The notes beneath the pieces were generated by a model. That model saw only the letters and a program-made list of their open reading frames with translations, was not told the DNA's origin and searched no databases. Made by a program: the position numbers and the translations under genes. Source: Bacillota bacterium (lineage in GTDB: Bacteria > Bacillota > Dethiobacteria > DTU022). Taken from it: DNA of 23,746 nt. Positions 7,152 through 15,415 of the stretch are shown here, piece by piece (the first letter of the stretch is position 1; each line of letters starts with the position of its first letter). The stretch is from contig JAAYGO010000145.1 of the NCBI GenBank assembly GCA_012727685.1, forward strand, positions 1 through 23,746. The letters are read 5' to 3'.

Positions 7152-8462
7152 TCATATTTTTTCCAGCACTCCGGCCAGGGTCGGCTCGCCGATCTCCTGC
7201 AGCTCGTAGCGGACCCGCACCGAGGGTTTATTGATGGTGATTAGCCGCCGCAGATCAATGGGGGTAGCGATCACCACCAGGTCGGCATCGGAGCTGTTAA
7301 TCGTCCGTTCCAGGTCTTGCATCTGCTTGGCGCCGTAGCCCATGGCCGGCAGCAGCGAGCCGATATGGGGATATTTTTCAAAGGTGGCTTTGATCGTGCC
7401 AACGGCAAAGGGGCGGGCATCGATCATTTCGGCGGCGCCGTATTTCCGGGCTGCGATTACACCCGCGCCGTAAAGCATTTCGCCGTGGGTCAGGGTGGGA
7501 CCGTCTTCGATGACCAGCACATGTTTACCCCTGATCAGCTCGCCATCATCCACGAAAATTGGTGAAGCGGCCTCGACCACGATGGCTTCCGGATTAGCGA
7601 GCCTGACATTTTCCCGCACCGTATCGATTCCCCTGGCATCCGCCGTTTCAACCTTGTTGATGACCACGACGTTGGCCAGGCGCAGGTTTGTTTCTCCGGG
7701 ATGGTAAGAGAGCTCCTGGCCCGGGCGATGGGGGTCGACCAGGGTGATATGGATGTCGGGCTTGTAGAAAGGAATATCGTTGTTGCCGCCGTCCCACACG
7801 ATCACGTCTGCTTCTTTTTCCGCTTCCGCCAGTATTTTGCCGTAATCAACGCCGGCATAAACGATCACGCCGTGGTTGATATGCGGTTCATATTCTTCTC
7901 TCTCTTCGATTGTACAGTTATGCGCATCGAGATCTTGATAATCGGCAAAGCGCTGGCAGACCTGCTTGGTCAGGTCGCCGTAAGGCATGGGATGGCGGAT
8001 CGCCACCACCCGCTTCCCTCTTTCTTTCAGCAACTGGCACACCCGCCGGGTAGTCTGGCTTTTACCGACACCGGTGCGCACCGCGGTGACCGCCACCACC
8101 GGCTTTTTCGACTGGAGCATGGTGGTTTTCGAACCCATCAGCCGGAAGTCGGCGCCAGCAGCCAGCACCGTGGAGGCGCGGGACATCACATACTGGTGGC
8201 TGGTGTCGCTGTAGGCAAACACCACCTGATCAATGGCGTATTTCTTGATCAGGTCGGCCAGTTCGCTTTCCGGATAAATCGGAATCCCTTCCGGATAGAG
8301 GCTGCCGCATAGCTCCGCCGGATAAACCCTTCCCTCGATGTCGGGAATCTGGGTAGCGGTGAAAGCAACCACCCTGTATTCCCGGTTATCTCGAAAATAA
8401 ACGTTGAAATTATGAAAATCCCGTCCCGCTGCACCCATGATCAACACTTTTTCCGGTTCCAC
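7152..8462 (-). CDS. COG2403 predicted GTPase (cyclic 2,3-diphosphoglycerate synthetase-like)
   Basis: A 436-residue cytoplasmic protein of the COG2403 family. Residues 1-115 resemble a nucleotide-binding fold (VLIMGAAGRDFHNFN) similar to CoA-binding domains. A P-loop follows (TGVGKSQT, about 130-137), then WDGGNND (223-229) and NKVE (269-272), a G4-like guanine motif. The namesake enzyme is methanogen cyclic 2,3-diphosphoglycerate synthetase; bacterial members are not known to make that compound, and their substrate is unknown. It starts with GTG 43 bases after argF on the same strand, so the two are probably one operon. The link to carbamoyl-phosphate or arginine metabolism is inferred from this position. 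Confidence 0.85.
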   Translation of the reverse strand: MEPEKVLIMGAAGRDFHNFNVYFRDNREYRVVAFTATQIPDIEGRVYPAELCGSLYPEGIPIYPESELADLIKKYAIDQVVFAYSDTSHQYVMSRASTVLAAGADFRLMGSKTTMLQSKKPVVAVTAVRTGVGKSQTTRRVCQLLKERGKRVVAIRHPMPYGDLTKQVCQRFADYQDLDAHNCTIEEREEYEPHINHGVIVYAGVDYGKILAEAEKEADVIVWDGGNNDIPFYKPDIHITLVDPHRPGQELSYHPGETNLRLANVVVINKVETADARGIDTVRENVRLANPEAIVVEAASPIFVDDGELIRGKHVLVIEDGPTLTHGEMLYGAGVIAARKYGAAEMIDARPFAVGTIKATFEKYPHIGSLLPAMGYGAKQMQDLERTINSSDADLVVIATPIDLRRLITINKPSVRVRYELQEIGEPTLAGVLEKI

Positions 8463-8505
8463 AACACATCACCATCCTAAAATAAAGTTTGCTGGTTCTT
8501 TTTTA

Positions 8506-9438
8506 TTACATCACCAGAGACAGGATTGCTTTTTGTACATGCAGCCGATTTTCAGCCTGGTCGAAGACAATGGAGTGCGGCCCATCCATGACGGCGTCGG
8601 TGATCTCCTCCCCCCGGTGTGCCGGCAGGCAGTGCATCACCAGGACATCGCTTCGGGCCTGAGCCAGGAGGCTCTCGTTGACCTGATGGCGGGTGAAAGC
8701 TTCAATCCGGCGGGTATGTTCTTCTTCCTGCCCCATGCTGGCCCAGACATCGGTATAGATAATGTCAACATCTTTTACTGCTGCGAGCGGGTCATCGTGT
8801 ATTTCAATCCGGGCGCCGGTTTGCGCGGCGTCCGCTTGGGCTAAACGGAAGATTTCAGGATTGGGTTCAAATCCCGCAGGAGAGCAAACCGTCACATGCA
8901 TTCCTACCTTGGCCCCGCCAAACATCAGCGAGTGGGCCACATTATTACCGTCACCGATATAAACCAGCTTTATTCCTGCCAGGCAACCCTTCTTCTCTTT
9001 AATCGTAAACAGGTCCGAGAGGGCCTGGCAGGGATGCAGCAGGTCTGTGAGGCCGTTGATCACCGGAACAGTGCCATACTTAACCAGATCGAGCACATCC
9101 TGGTGAGCAAAGGTGCGGATCATGATCCCGTCCAGGTAGCGCCCGAGCACCCTGGCTGTATCGGCAATGGTTTCACCGCGTTTCAGTTGGAGATCGCCGG
9201 CATTTAAAAAGAGGGCGTAGCCTCCCAGTTGCCACATGGCCACCTCAAAGGAGATGCGGGTGCGCGTAGAAGGCTTCTGAAAAATCATGCCCAGTGTTTT
9301 TCCGCGCAGGGGATGATAGATTTCACCGAGTTTTTGCTTCATTTTAAGGATATGAGCCGTATCCAGAATTTGATTAACCTCTTCACGGGTTAAATCATGG
9401 ATGGAAACCAGGCTCTTTCCTTTCATATCTACCGCCAT
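8506..9438 (-). CDS. argF: Ornithine carbamoyltransferase
   Basis: Makes citrulline from ornithine and carbamoyl phosphate (arginine biosynthesis), or the reverse when catabolic (then called arcB). The 310 residues carry STRTR (57-61), HPCQ (135-138), the ornithine-specific DVWASMG segment, and HCLPA, all intact. The ATG at 9438 is chosen over the in-frame ATG at 9468 because AAGGGGGG lies eight bases upstream of it. First gene of an apparent operon with the COG2403 GTPase. The roughly 340-base upstream gap contains a strong hairpin and an Arg-rich mini-ORF, so leader control is possible. Nearby carbamate kinase leaves the anabolic or catabolic direction open. Confidence 0.95.
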   Translation of the reverse strand: MAVDMKGKSLVSIHDLTREEVNQILDTAHILKMKQKLGEIYHPLRGKTLGMIFQKPSTRTRISFEVAMWQLGGYALFLNAGDLQLKRGETIADTARVLGRYLDGIMIRTFAHQDVLDLVKYGTVPVINGLTDLLHPCQALSDLFTIKEKKGCLAGIKLVYIGDGNNVAHSLMFGGAKVGMHVTVCSPAGFEPNPEIFRLAQADAAQTGARIEIHDDPLAAVKDVDIIYTDVWASMGQEEEHTRRIEAFTRHQVNESLLAQARSDVLVMHCLPAHRGEEITDAVMDGPHSIVFDQAENRLHVQKAILSLVM

Positions 9439-9785
9439 TTTTATAACCCCCCTTGAAAGAAGTCTCATTTTCTTGCCTTATTTTTCCCGCTTTACCGGCA
9501 GCTATGAAAACGGTCCCTGGTACTTTTTGACCTAAACATATTCTTCCTGTTAAAAACAAATCCTGCTTAATCTTGCAAAGTAAAGCTAAAAAACTCCGGC
9601 CGTGGCGGCCCGGGGCAGCCACGGGATAAAAATCCTGCCAAGATCAAGATCTAGCTACTTAGAGCGAAATCGAAACCATAGCAACCAATTGATAGTAATT
9701 CTGACAAAACCTTTACATATTCTTGATTATTACGTTAATCTTCTCCGGTAAAATTAACTCAGAAAGGATAAGGAGCTGCAAGTTC
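9439..9785. other. Intergenic region between divergent argF and glycosyltransferase genes
   Basis: This 347-base gap must hold two divergent promoters. For argF I see a terminator-like hairpin (9588-9624, minus) and a 15-codon Arg-rich ORF (9492-9539, minus). For the glycosyltransferase, TTTACA at 9712-9717 with GTTAAT 16 bases on is a weak promoter candidate, and AAGGAG lies ten bases before its ATG. No T-box core (GGGTGGNACCGCG) and no clear ArgR box was found. Confidence 0.6.
9588..9624 (-). terminator. Terminator-like hairpin in the argF leader
   Basis: The block at 9600-9624 is nearly palindromic: CCGTGGC pairs with GCCACGG, then after one G-A mismatch three more G-C pairs close a three-base loop. 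Read leftward, CCGGAG and six Ts (9588-9593) follow, the form of an intrinsic terminator. No minus-strand gene lies upstream, so it would act on the argF leader itself (attenuation) or on stray antisense transcripts. Confidence 0.5.
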
Positions 9786-11072
9786 ATGAGCTTGATCAAA
9801 ATATTACAATGGCTTGTGTTCTTGTATGGCCTTTATTTTTTATGTATCGCCACGGCGGGGCTTTTTAATAAACTCCCCTGCCGTGAACATAAGCCTGCCT
9901 CACGCTTTGCCATCATTGTCCCGGCGCACAACGAAGAGCTCGTCTTGAGCAAGCTGTTGTCCAACCTCGCGGAACTGGATTATCCCAAGGGACTGTACGA
10001 TGTATACGTCATTGCCGATCACTGCACCGACGGGACCGCCCTGGTGGCGCGCCGCTACGGCGCCATCGTCTGGGAGCGCTCCGGGGGGCAAAGAGGCAAG
10101 GGGCGCTCACTGCGAGAGCTGCTCGCTCACTTAAAATTTACCGGCTGCGGTGAGCCCCGCTACGATGCCGTGACGATCGTCGATGCCGACAATCTTGTCG
10201 CTTTAAACTATTTACGGGTTATGAACAACCATCTCCTGGAAGGAGAGAAACTGATCCAGTGTTTTATTGACGCCAAGAATCCCAATGATAGCTGGGTCAC
10301 GGCCGTTTTCAGTATCAACTTCTGGCTGAACAACCGCTTTATCCTGCAAGCGCGCCATAACCTGGGCTTAAGCTCCCTGACGGCCGGTTCAGGGGTCTGC
10401 ATCGCCGCGGAAGTCCTCAAGAAAACCGGCTGGTCAACGGAAACGCTTACCGAAGATCTGGAGTATGCCGTCACGGCGCTGCTGCACGGCTACAGGGCGA
10501 GCTTTGCCCGTGAAACCAGGGTTTTCGATGAAAAACCGCTGACTTTTAGCGCCGCCTGCAGGCAGAGGCTGCGTTGGGCGCGCGGCCAGTTGAATGTGGC
10601 CATAAGGTTTATCCCGCGCCTGCTCTGGAAAGGGCTGGTCCATGCCGACCTGGCCAGGCTCGAGGGAGGAGTGCGCCTGATGCAACTGCCGCTTCTGGCC
10701 CTGGGTGTGCTCATGACCTCGCTGGCCCCGCTGCAGCCTGCTCTCTTCCGGGACACTTCGCTTTACTTCCAGGTAAGCAAACTCTGCCCCCCTCTGGCTC
10801 TCTTTTTCGCCTCGGTCCCCTATCTCATGCCGTTTGCCGTGCTGGCTTTAGACCGCTTGCCGCTTAAACCATACCGCTACTTCTGCTTTTATCCTTTCTT
10901 TTACCTGAGCTGGATCGGCCTTATTCTCTACGCTATTTTTACCTTTAGAAAACAGTTATGGGTCCCGACCAAGCATACCTGCAACCTCGATCACCGCCAA
11001 TTGCCGGCAGCATTCCGCTATAATCCACGCCTGCAGCTCAAACCGCGCCGCCTGGAAATTAAAAAAGTATAA
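9786..11072 (+). CDS. Membrane glycosyltransferase, family 2
   Basis: A 428-residue processive-type GT2 enzyme that transfers a sugar from a nucleotide sugar at the inner face of the membrane. An N-terminal helix (about 5-27) precedes the GT-A domain: VPAHNEE (45-51), ADHCTDGT (77-84), metal-binding VDADN (132-136), the catalytic TEDLEY (222-227), and QRLRW (260-264), a Q-x-x-R-W polymerase-type signature. The C-terminal third has three or four hydrophobic segments. The ATG at 9786 follows AAGGAG by ten bases; the frame is open to 9723 but without an SD. The product is not clear: an exopolysaccharide or a beta-linked glycan is plausible. It is upstream of, but probably transcribed apart from, the two-component pair. 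Confidence 0.85.
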   Translation: MSLIKILQWLVFLYGLYFLCIATAGLFNKLPCREHKPASRFAIIVPAHNEELVLSKLLSNLAELDYPKGLYDVYVIADHCTDGTALVARRYGAIVWERSGGQRGKGRSLRELLAHLKFTGCGEPRYDAVTIVDADNLVALNYLRVMNNHLLEGEKLIQCFIDAKNPNDSWVTAVFSINFWLNNRFILQARHNLGLSSLTAGSGVCIAAEVLKKTGWSTETLTEDLEYAVTALLHGYRASFARETRVFDEKPLTFSAACRQRLRWARGQLNVAIRFIPRLLWKGLVHADLARLEGGVRLMQLPLLALGVLMTSLAPLQPALFRDTSLYFQVSKLCPPLALFFASVPYLMPFAVLALDRLPLKPYRYFCFYPFFYLSWIGLILYAIFTFRKQLWVPTKHTCNLDHRQLPAAFRYNPRLQLKPRRLEIKKV

Positions 11073-11077
11073 AACAG

Positions 11078-11106
11078 CGGACAAAAAGAGGCAAATCTGC
11101 TAAAAT
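11078..11106 (+). promoter_or_regulatory. Promoter of the two-component operon
   Basis: CGGACA (11078-11083, four of six to consensus) and TAAAAT (11101-11106, five of six) are separated by 17 bases, with TG one base before the -10. It begins six bases after the glycosyltransferase stop and lies 33 bases before the response-regulator start. Confidence 0.6.
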
Positions 11107-11138
11107 GAAGTTTAGGAACTTCCGCAGAGGAGATTTGC

Positions 11139-11831
11139 TTGTATCGTCCGTCTATTCTGGTCATCGAAGACGACAGCCATATCCAGGAACTGCTGCGGCT
11201 ATGCCTGGAACAGGAAGGCTACCGGGTCGTAACCGAGCATAACGGCGTGCAGGGCCTGGAGAGAGCGCTGCAGGGCGGATTCGATCTGATCATCCTGGAT
11301 CTGATGCTGCCGGGATTGGACGGTTTTTCCATTTGCCGGGAGCTGATCGCCAGGGACGAGAGCACGCCGATCTTGATTTTAACGGCCAAAGGCGATGAGG
11401 TTGACCGCGTCCTGGGGCTGAAAATGGGGGCAGACGATTATGTGGTCAAACCGTTCAGCCCCCGGGAACTGGCCGCCAGGGTCGAAGCAATCTTGCGCCG
11501 CACCGGGAAAAAGCCTTCCCGGATATCAGAGCTCTCCTTTACCGGGTTGAAAATCTCCCCCGAACAGCACTCCGCTGAGTTTAACGGTCAAAAAATAAAT
11601 CTTACCCCCAAAGAATTTGACCTGCTCCACCTGCTGGCCGCGCATCCAGGGCGAGTTTTTACCCGTGAAGAGCTGCTGCGGCAGATCTGGGGATTTGATT
11701 ACCTCGGCGGCAGCCGTTCCGTAGACGAGCATGTGAAGAACTTGCGCCATAAGCTCAAAGAGGCCGGCGCGAAAAGTCAATATATTGAAACGGTATGGGG
11801 TGTGGGCTATAAATTTAATGAAACGGAATAA
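11139..11831 (+). CDS. OmpR/PhoB-family response regulator
   Basis: A 230-residue DNA-binding response regulator. The receiver domain (about 5-120) has the acidic pair D11/D12, the phosphoacceptor D54 in LDLMLPGLDG, and the conserved VVKPFSPRELAARV lysine region. Residues about 135-228 form a winged helix (LTPKEFDLLHLL, FTREELLRQIWG, VDEHVKNLRHKL, TVWGVGYKF). TTG at 11139 follows GAGGAG by six bases. The end overlaps the histidine kinase gene by 14 bases, so the two are translated together. Closest in style to PhoP/WalR/ResD regulators; the signal is unknown. Confidence 0.95.
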   Translation: MYRPSILVIEDDSHIQELLRLCLEQEGYRVVTEHNGVQGLERALQGGFDLIILDLMLPGLDGFSICRELIARDESTPILILTAKGDEVDRVLGLKMGADDYVVKPFSPRELAARVEAILRRTGKKPSRISELSFTGLKISPEQHSAEFNGQKINLTPKEFDLLHLLAAHPGRVFTREELLRQIWGFDYLGGSRSVDEHVKNLRHKLKEAGAKSQYIETVWGVGYKFNETE

Positions 11832-13317
11832 CCGGCTGCCTCTCTTTCCTTTGAAGCGCTTTTTTACCCGGCTGATGCTCAGCTACCTCGTCGTGACACT
11901 CGCAGGGCTCGGTGTAGTCAGCATCATCTTTTTAACCCTCTTGCAGCGCTATTTCTTCAGCATTGAAGGATGGCAACTGGCCACCAGAGGAGAAAAGGCG
12001 GCTGCCGTGCTGCAGGAGCCTTTATTGGAAAAGGACCTACCAGTGCTGAAGCGCCTCACCGAAACCCTGGCATTTTCCTATGACGCCTGCCTCTGGGTGA
12101 CCGATCAAAGCGGTAAAATTATGGTCAATGCGGGAGAAAACCCCGACAAACTGGGGTTGCGCCTGGAGCCGAATGAAATCCACCATGTTCTTGACGGCAA
12201 CATTATTACCAAACAGATTACCGGACCGGATTATAACAGCCTCTTTTATGCTACTCCGGTTTATGAACCGGGCTACGATCCCGAAGAGCACGATGAAATA
12301 GACCCTGCGAAAAGCGCCGCCCATGTCATCGGCGCCCTGGTCGTCAGCTTCCCCCTGGGGCCGCTGGCCGGGACCATCGCCGGGGTGACGCACCTGGGTT
12401 TTTACGCCGCCCTTGGTGCCGCGGTGCTGGCTCTCTTAATTGCCTATTCCCTTTCCCGCCAGATTGCAAAACCGGTTGAAGAAATGGGCCGGGTCGCCCT
12501 GGACCTTTCTGAAGGCCGATTTGAGCAACGAACTACCTACCGGGCCGCTGATGAGCTGGGGCAGTTGGCCGAGACCCTGAATTTTGCCGTGAAACGGGTT
12601 GCCGGGACCATTGAAGAACAGCGCCGCACCGTTAAATTGCAGCGCGATTTTATCTCCAACATTTCGCACGAATTCAGGGCCCCCCTCACCTCCCTGCGCG
12701 GTTTCCTGGAAATGATGCAAAGCGGTAAAATTAAGCCCGAAGACTATGGCAAATACCTGAAGATCATGCATGAAGATACGGTCCATCTAAGCCGCCTGGT
12801 ACAGGATCTGCTCGATCTGGCCGACCTGGAATCGCCCCAGATCACCCTGCACAAGGTAAAACACGACCCGGAAGCGCTGCTGCGAGCTGCCGTTCAACAT
12901 GCGCATCTGGCGGCTGCCGCGAAAAAAATCACCCTGGAAGTGCAGGCAGAAGGAGGCCTTCCTGCGGTAATTGTCGATGAAAGGCGCTTCAACCAGGTGC
13001 TAATCAACCTGCTCGATAACGCCATCCGCTACAGCCCCCCGGGCAACAAGATCGTCATTGGCGTATCCCGGAGCGGGAAGGAACTCCACTTTACGGTCAG
13101 CGACAACGGACCCGGTATCCCCGAGGCGGATCTGCCCTATATCTGGGATCGTTTTTACAAAGTGGATAAATCCCGCACCCGCGAGGATCGGGGCTCCGGC
13201 CTGGGCCTGGCCATAGTGAAGCAGATTGTGGAGCTGCACGCAGGCCGGGTAGCGGTCACGAGTACCCTTGGTAAAGGCTCCACCTTCAGTTTCTTCCTCC
13301 CCGCCGCAGAGAGCTAA
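11818..13317 (+). CDS. Membrane sensor histidine kinase
   Basis: A 499-residue sensor kinase, cognate to the preceding response regulator. It has a transmembrane helix at about 18-42, an extracytoplasmic sensor region (about 43-190) with PAS-like features, a second helix (about 195-220), HAMP (about 215-270), HisKA with the phosphoacceptor His in ISHEFRAPLTSLRG, and an HATPase domain with N box (NQVLINLLDNAIRY), G1 (DNGPGIP), F box (WDRFYKVDKSR) and G2 (GSGLGLAIVK). All catalytic motifs are intact. The ATG at 11818 is preferred to the in-frame TTG at 11785, which would overlap the regulator by 47 bases. It resembles PhoR/WalK/ResE kinases. Ends 21 bases from the convergent Fur-family gene. 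Confidence 0.94.
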   Translation: MKRNNRLPLFPLKRFFTRLMLSYLVVTLAGLGVVSIIFLTLLQRYFFSIEGWQLATRGEKAAAVLQEPLLEKDLPVLKRLTETLAFSYDACLWVTDQSGKIMVNAGENPDKLGLRLEPNEIHHVLDGNIITKQITGPDYNSLFYATPVYEPGYDPEEHDEIDPAKSAAHVIGALVVSFPLGPLAGTIAGVTHLGFYAALGAAVLALLIAYSLSRQIAKPVEEMGRVALDLSEGRFEQRTTYRAADELGQLAETLNFAVKRVAGTIEEQRRTVKLQRDFISNISHEFRAPLTSLRGFLEMMQSGKIKPEDYGKYLKIMHEDTVHLSRLVQDLLDLADLESPQITLHKVKHDPEALLRAAVQHAHLAAAAKKITLEVQAEGGLPAVIVDERRFNQVLINLLDNAIRYSPPGNKIVIGVSRSGKELHFTVSDNGPGIPEADLPYIWDRFYKVDKSRTREDRGSGLGLAIVKQIVELHAGRVAVTSTLGKGSTFSFFLPAAES

Positions 13318-13338
13318 ACGGCGCCTGAGCGCGGCAAA

Positions 13339-13776
13339 CTACCGGCTACGATCGCACTGCGAGCATTTACCGTAGGCCTTAATGGTATGCTCTTCAATGG
13401 TGAATTGGGCTGCCTTTTCGATCTCGGCGGCTAGCTGCTGAAAATTGCAGTTGCTAAATTCAATCACCCGGCCGCAGACGGTACAGATCAGGTGGTGGTG
13501 GTGAGCATGGGGCCAATTGATTTCATAGTGCAGCCTGCTGCTTTCGAGGGTCAAGACCCTGACCAGGCCGAGCGACGTAAACAGATCCAGTGTGCGGTAA
13601 ACGGTGGCCATCCCGATGCCCGGGTGCTTTTTTCGAATTCCTTTGTAAATCTCCTGGATTGCGGGGTGGCCGTCATGCCTGGCGAGGTAATCCAGGATGG
13701 CCAAACGCGGTTCAGTTAGCTTATAGCCCCTTTCCCGCAGCGCTTCCCCGGCAATTTGCATGAACCTGGATCTCAT
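13339..13776 (-). CDS. Fur-family metalloregulator (Zur-like by context)
   Basis: A 145-residue metal-dependent repressor. An N-terminal winged helix (LTEPRLAILDYL, GIGMATVYRTLDLF) is followed by the dimerisation and metal domain with a histidine-rich HAHHHHLICTVCG stretch and two CxxC pairs (CTVC and CSQC), the structural zinc site. The second ATG (13776) is chosen because AGGAG is seven bases upstream; the first ATG (13782) lies only one base after it. Last gene of the zinc-type ABC importer operon, 29 bases after the permease, so it most likely represses this operon with zinc. The operator at the operon's head, however, has a Fur-like sequence, so iron or manganese remain possible. Confidence 0.88.
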   Translation of the reverse strand: MRSRFMQIAGEALRERGYKLTEPRLAILDYLARHDGHPAIQEIYKGIRKKHPGIGMATVYRTLDLFTSLGLVRVLTLESSRLHYEINWPHAHHHHLICTVCGRVIEFSNCNFQQLAAEIEKAAQFTIEEHTIKAYGKCSQCDRSR

Positions 13777-13805
13777 CCTCATTCTCCTAAATGATGATCG
13801 TCAAT

Positions 13806-14627
13806 TCATTTGTCCTGTTTAGAAACGCCCAGGCGCCGCCGCAGGAGCAGCGACGCGGCAAAAAGCACGGTCAGAATCAGCACAATGGCGGCTCCGGGAG
13901 GCACCGGGTAAAAATAGGACAGCACCAGGCCGCCTACGCTGCCCAAAAGGCCCGTGACCAGGGATACGGCCAGCATGCCGCGGTAATTGGCGCAGAGCCG
14001 GTAACCGGTAGCCCCGGGGATCACGATCAAAGCGGCCACCAGGACCGCACCCACGAGCTGGACCGAAACCATCACCGCCAACCCCATCGCCGCCAGGAGT
14101 CCCAGGTAGAGGGCTCTCACCGGCAGCCCTCCGGCCATGGCCATTTCCTCATCAAAACAGATGGCGAGGAGCTCTTTAAAAAAGAGGGTAAAAAAGAGCA
14201 GGATCAGGACCAGCGCTCCCGCGATGATCAGCAGCTCCTGCGTCGATACAGCCAGGATGTTGCCGAAAAGGAGGGAAAAGAGCTCCGGGTAATAGCCCTT
14301 GAAAGTGCTGATCAAAGCGATACCCAAAGCCATGCCGGAGGCGTAAAAAATCCCGATCACCGTGTCTTCGCTGAGTTTCCCGATTCTGCTGATCGAACCG
14401 GCGGCCATGGCTGCCCCAACAGCAAAGAGGCAGCCGGTCAAAATGGGGTTTACACCGAAAACCAGACCGATGGCCATGCCGCCCAGGGCCGTATGCGAGA
14501 TGCCGGCGCCGAGAAAAGAGAGGCGCTTTAACACCACAAAAAACGAAACGGCGGAGCAGAGCAGCCCTACCAGGATTGCGGCGGCAAGGGCTTGCCGCAT
14601 AAAACCGAACGATAACAGTTCGCTCAT
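13806..14627 (-). CDS. znuB: Metal ABC transporter permease (ZnuB/ABC-3 family)
   Basis: A 273-residue inner-membrane permease of the ABC-3 metal family, forming the channel for zinc or manganese import. It is almost wholly hydrophobic, with about eight helices. Typical segments include LSFLGAGISHTALGGMAIG near the N-terminus and LVGAVLVAALIVIPGATGYRL in the second half. Its ATG overlaps the ATPase stop (ATGA), indicating translational coupling. The partners are the upstream ATPase and binding lipoprotein. Confidence 0.92.
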   Translation of the reverse strand: MSELLSFGFMRQALAAAILVGLLCSAVSFFVVLKRLSFLGAGISHTALGGMAIGLVFGVNPILTGCLFAVGAAMAAGSISRIGKLSEDTVIGIFYASGMALGIALISTFKGYYPELFSLLFGNILAVSTQELLIIAGALVLILLFFTLFFKELLAICFDEEMAMAGGLPVRALYLGLLAAMGLAVMVSVQLVGAVLVAALIVIPGATGYRLCANYRGMLAVSLVTGLLGSVGGLVLSYFYPVPPGAAIVLILTVLFAASLLLRRRLGVSKQDK

Positions 14628-15388
14628 CTTTCACTCTCCTCTGCTCTTCCGGTTTGCCTGAGAAGGTCAAACTGGCAGCGGTAAGCTTCTTTCAACCCGG
14701 GACTCTGCATTACTTCCCCGGGATGGCCGTGTACATGCATGGTGCGATTGATGCAGATCAGGGTGTCAGCGACGGAGGCTACCGAAAGCAGATCGTGGGA
14801 GATCAGCAATACGGTCAGGTCTCGCTCCCGGCGAAGCCGGAGCAGCATTTCGTAAAACTGCTGCTGCGCCGGAAAATCCAGCCCGGAGGTCGGTTCATCG
14901 AGCAAAAGCAAAGTGGGATTGCGCACCAGCGAGCGGGCCAGCAGTATCCGCTGCTGCTCGCCGCCCGAGAGTTCCTGGAATGGCCGGACGCCATATTTTT
15001 CCATCCCCACCGATTTTAGTGCGGCGGCAACCCGTTCCCTGCAGTCACCGGTTGGCCGCAGCAGCGATTCCGGCGATAGAAGCCCCATGGCGACCACATC
15101 GGCAACGGATAAGGGGAAACGCCTTTCAAAGGACTGGTTCTGCGGCATGTAACCGATCCGCCGCCGCACCTCCTTTATTCGATGCGGTGGCACCCCCAGG
15201 ATCTTGATGGTGCCGGCATGAAGCGGGACCAGGCCCAATAGGGCCCGGAACAAGGTTGTTTTACCGGCACCGTTGGGGCCGATAATCCCGGCGATTTCAC
15301 CGGTGTTGACGGTAAAACTGATCTTTTTCAATACCGCTTTGCCGTCAAGGATGACCGCGAGGTTGTCAACGCTTATCACTGCTTCCAT
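14624..15388 (-). CDS. znuC: Metal ABC transporter ATPase (ZnuC-like)
   Basis: A 254-residue ATP-binding subunit that drives metal import through the permease. It has Walker A GPNGAGKTT (about 37-45), a Q-loop (MPQNQSF), signature LSGGEQQR, Walker B LLLLDEPTSGLD and the switch histidine in LLISHDL, all intact. The ATG at 15388 has AAGG about eight bases upstream. It follows the lipoprotein gene by 27 bases and overlaps the permease start. Confidence 0.94.
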   Translation of the reverse strand: MEAVISVDNLAVILDGKAVLKKISFTVNTGEIAGIIGPNGAGKTTLFRALLGLVPLHAGTIKILGVPPHRIKEVRRRIGYMPQNQSFERRFPLSVADVVAMGLLSPESLLRPTGDCRERVAAALKSVGMEKYGVRPFQELSGGEQQRILLARSLVRNPTLLLLDEPTSGLDFPAQQQFYEMLLRLRRERDLTVLLISHDLLSVASVADTLICINRTMHVHGHPGEVMQSPGLKEAYRCQFDLLRQTGRAEESER

Positions 15389-15415
15389 AGTTCATGCCTT
15401 CTTCCAAATGAAACC

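Noticed and set aside
9439..9785. T-box or ArgR-type regulatory element before argF
   Set aside because: No T-box core sequence, specifier loop or clear ArgR box could be found on either strand.
11785..11817. Upstream TTG start for the histidine kinase
   Set aside because: It would overlap the response regulator by 47 bases with no SD; the ATG at 11818 gives the usual short overlap.
13791..14531. Long plus-strand frame rich in Gln, His and Arg
   Set aside because: It is the antisense shadow of the hydrophobic permease gene, with no family resemblance.
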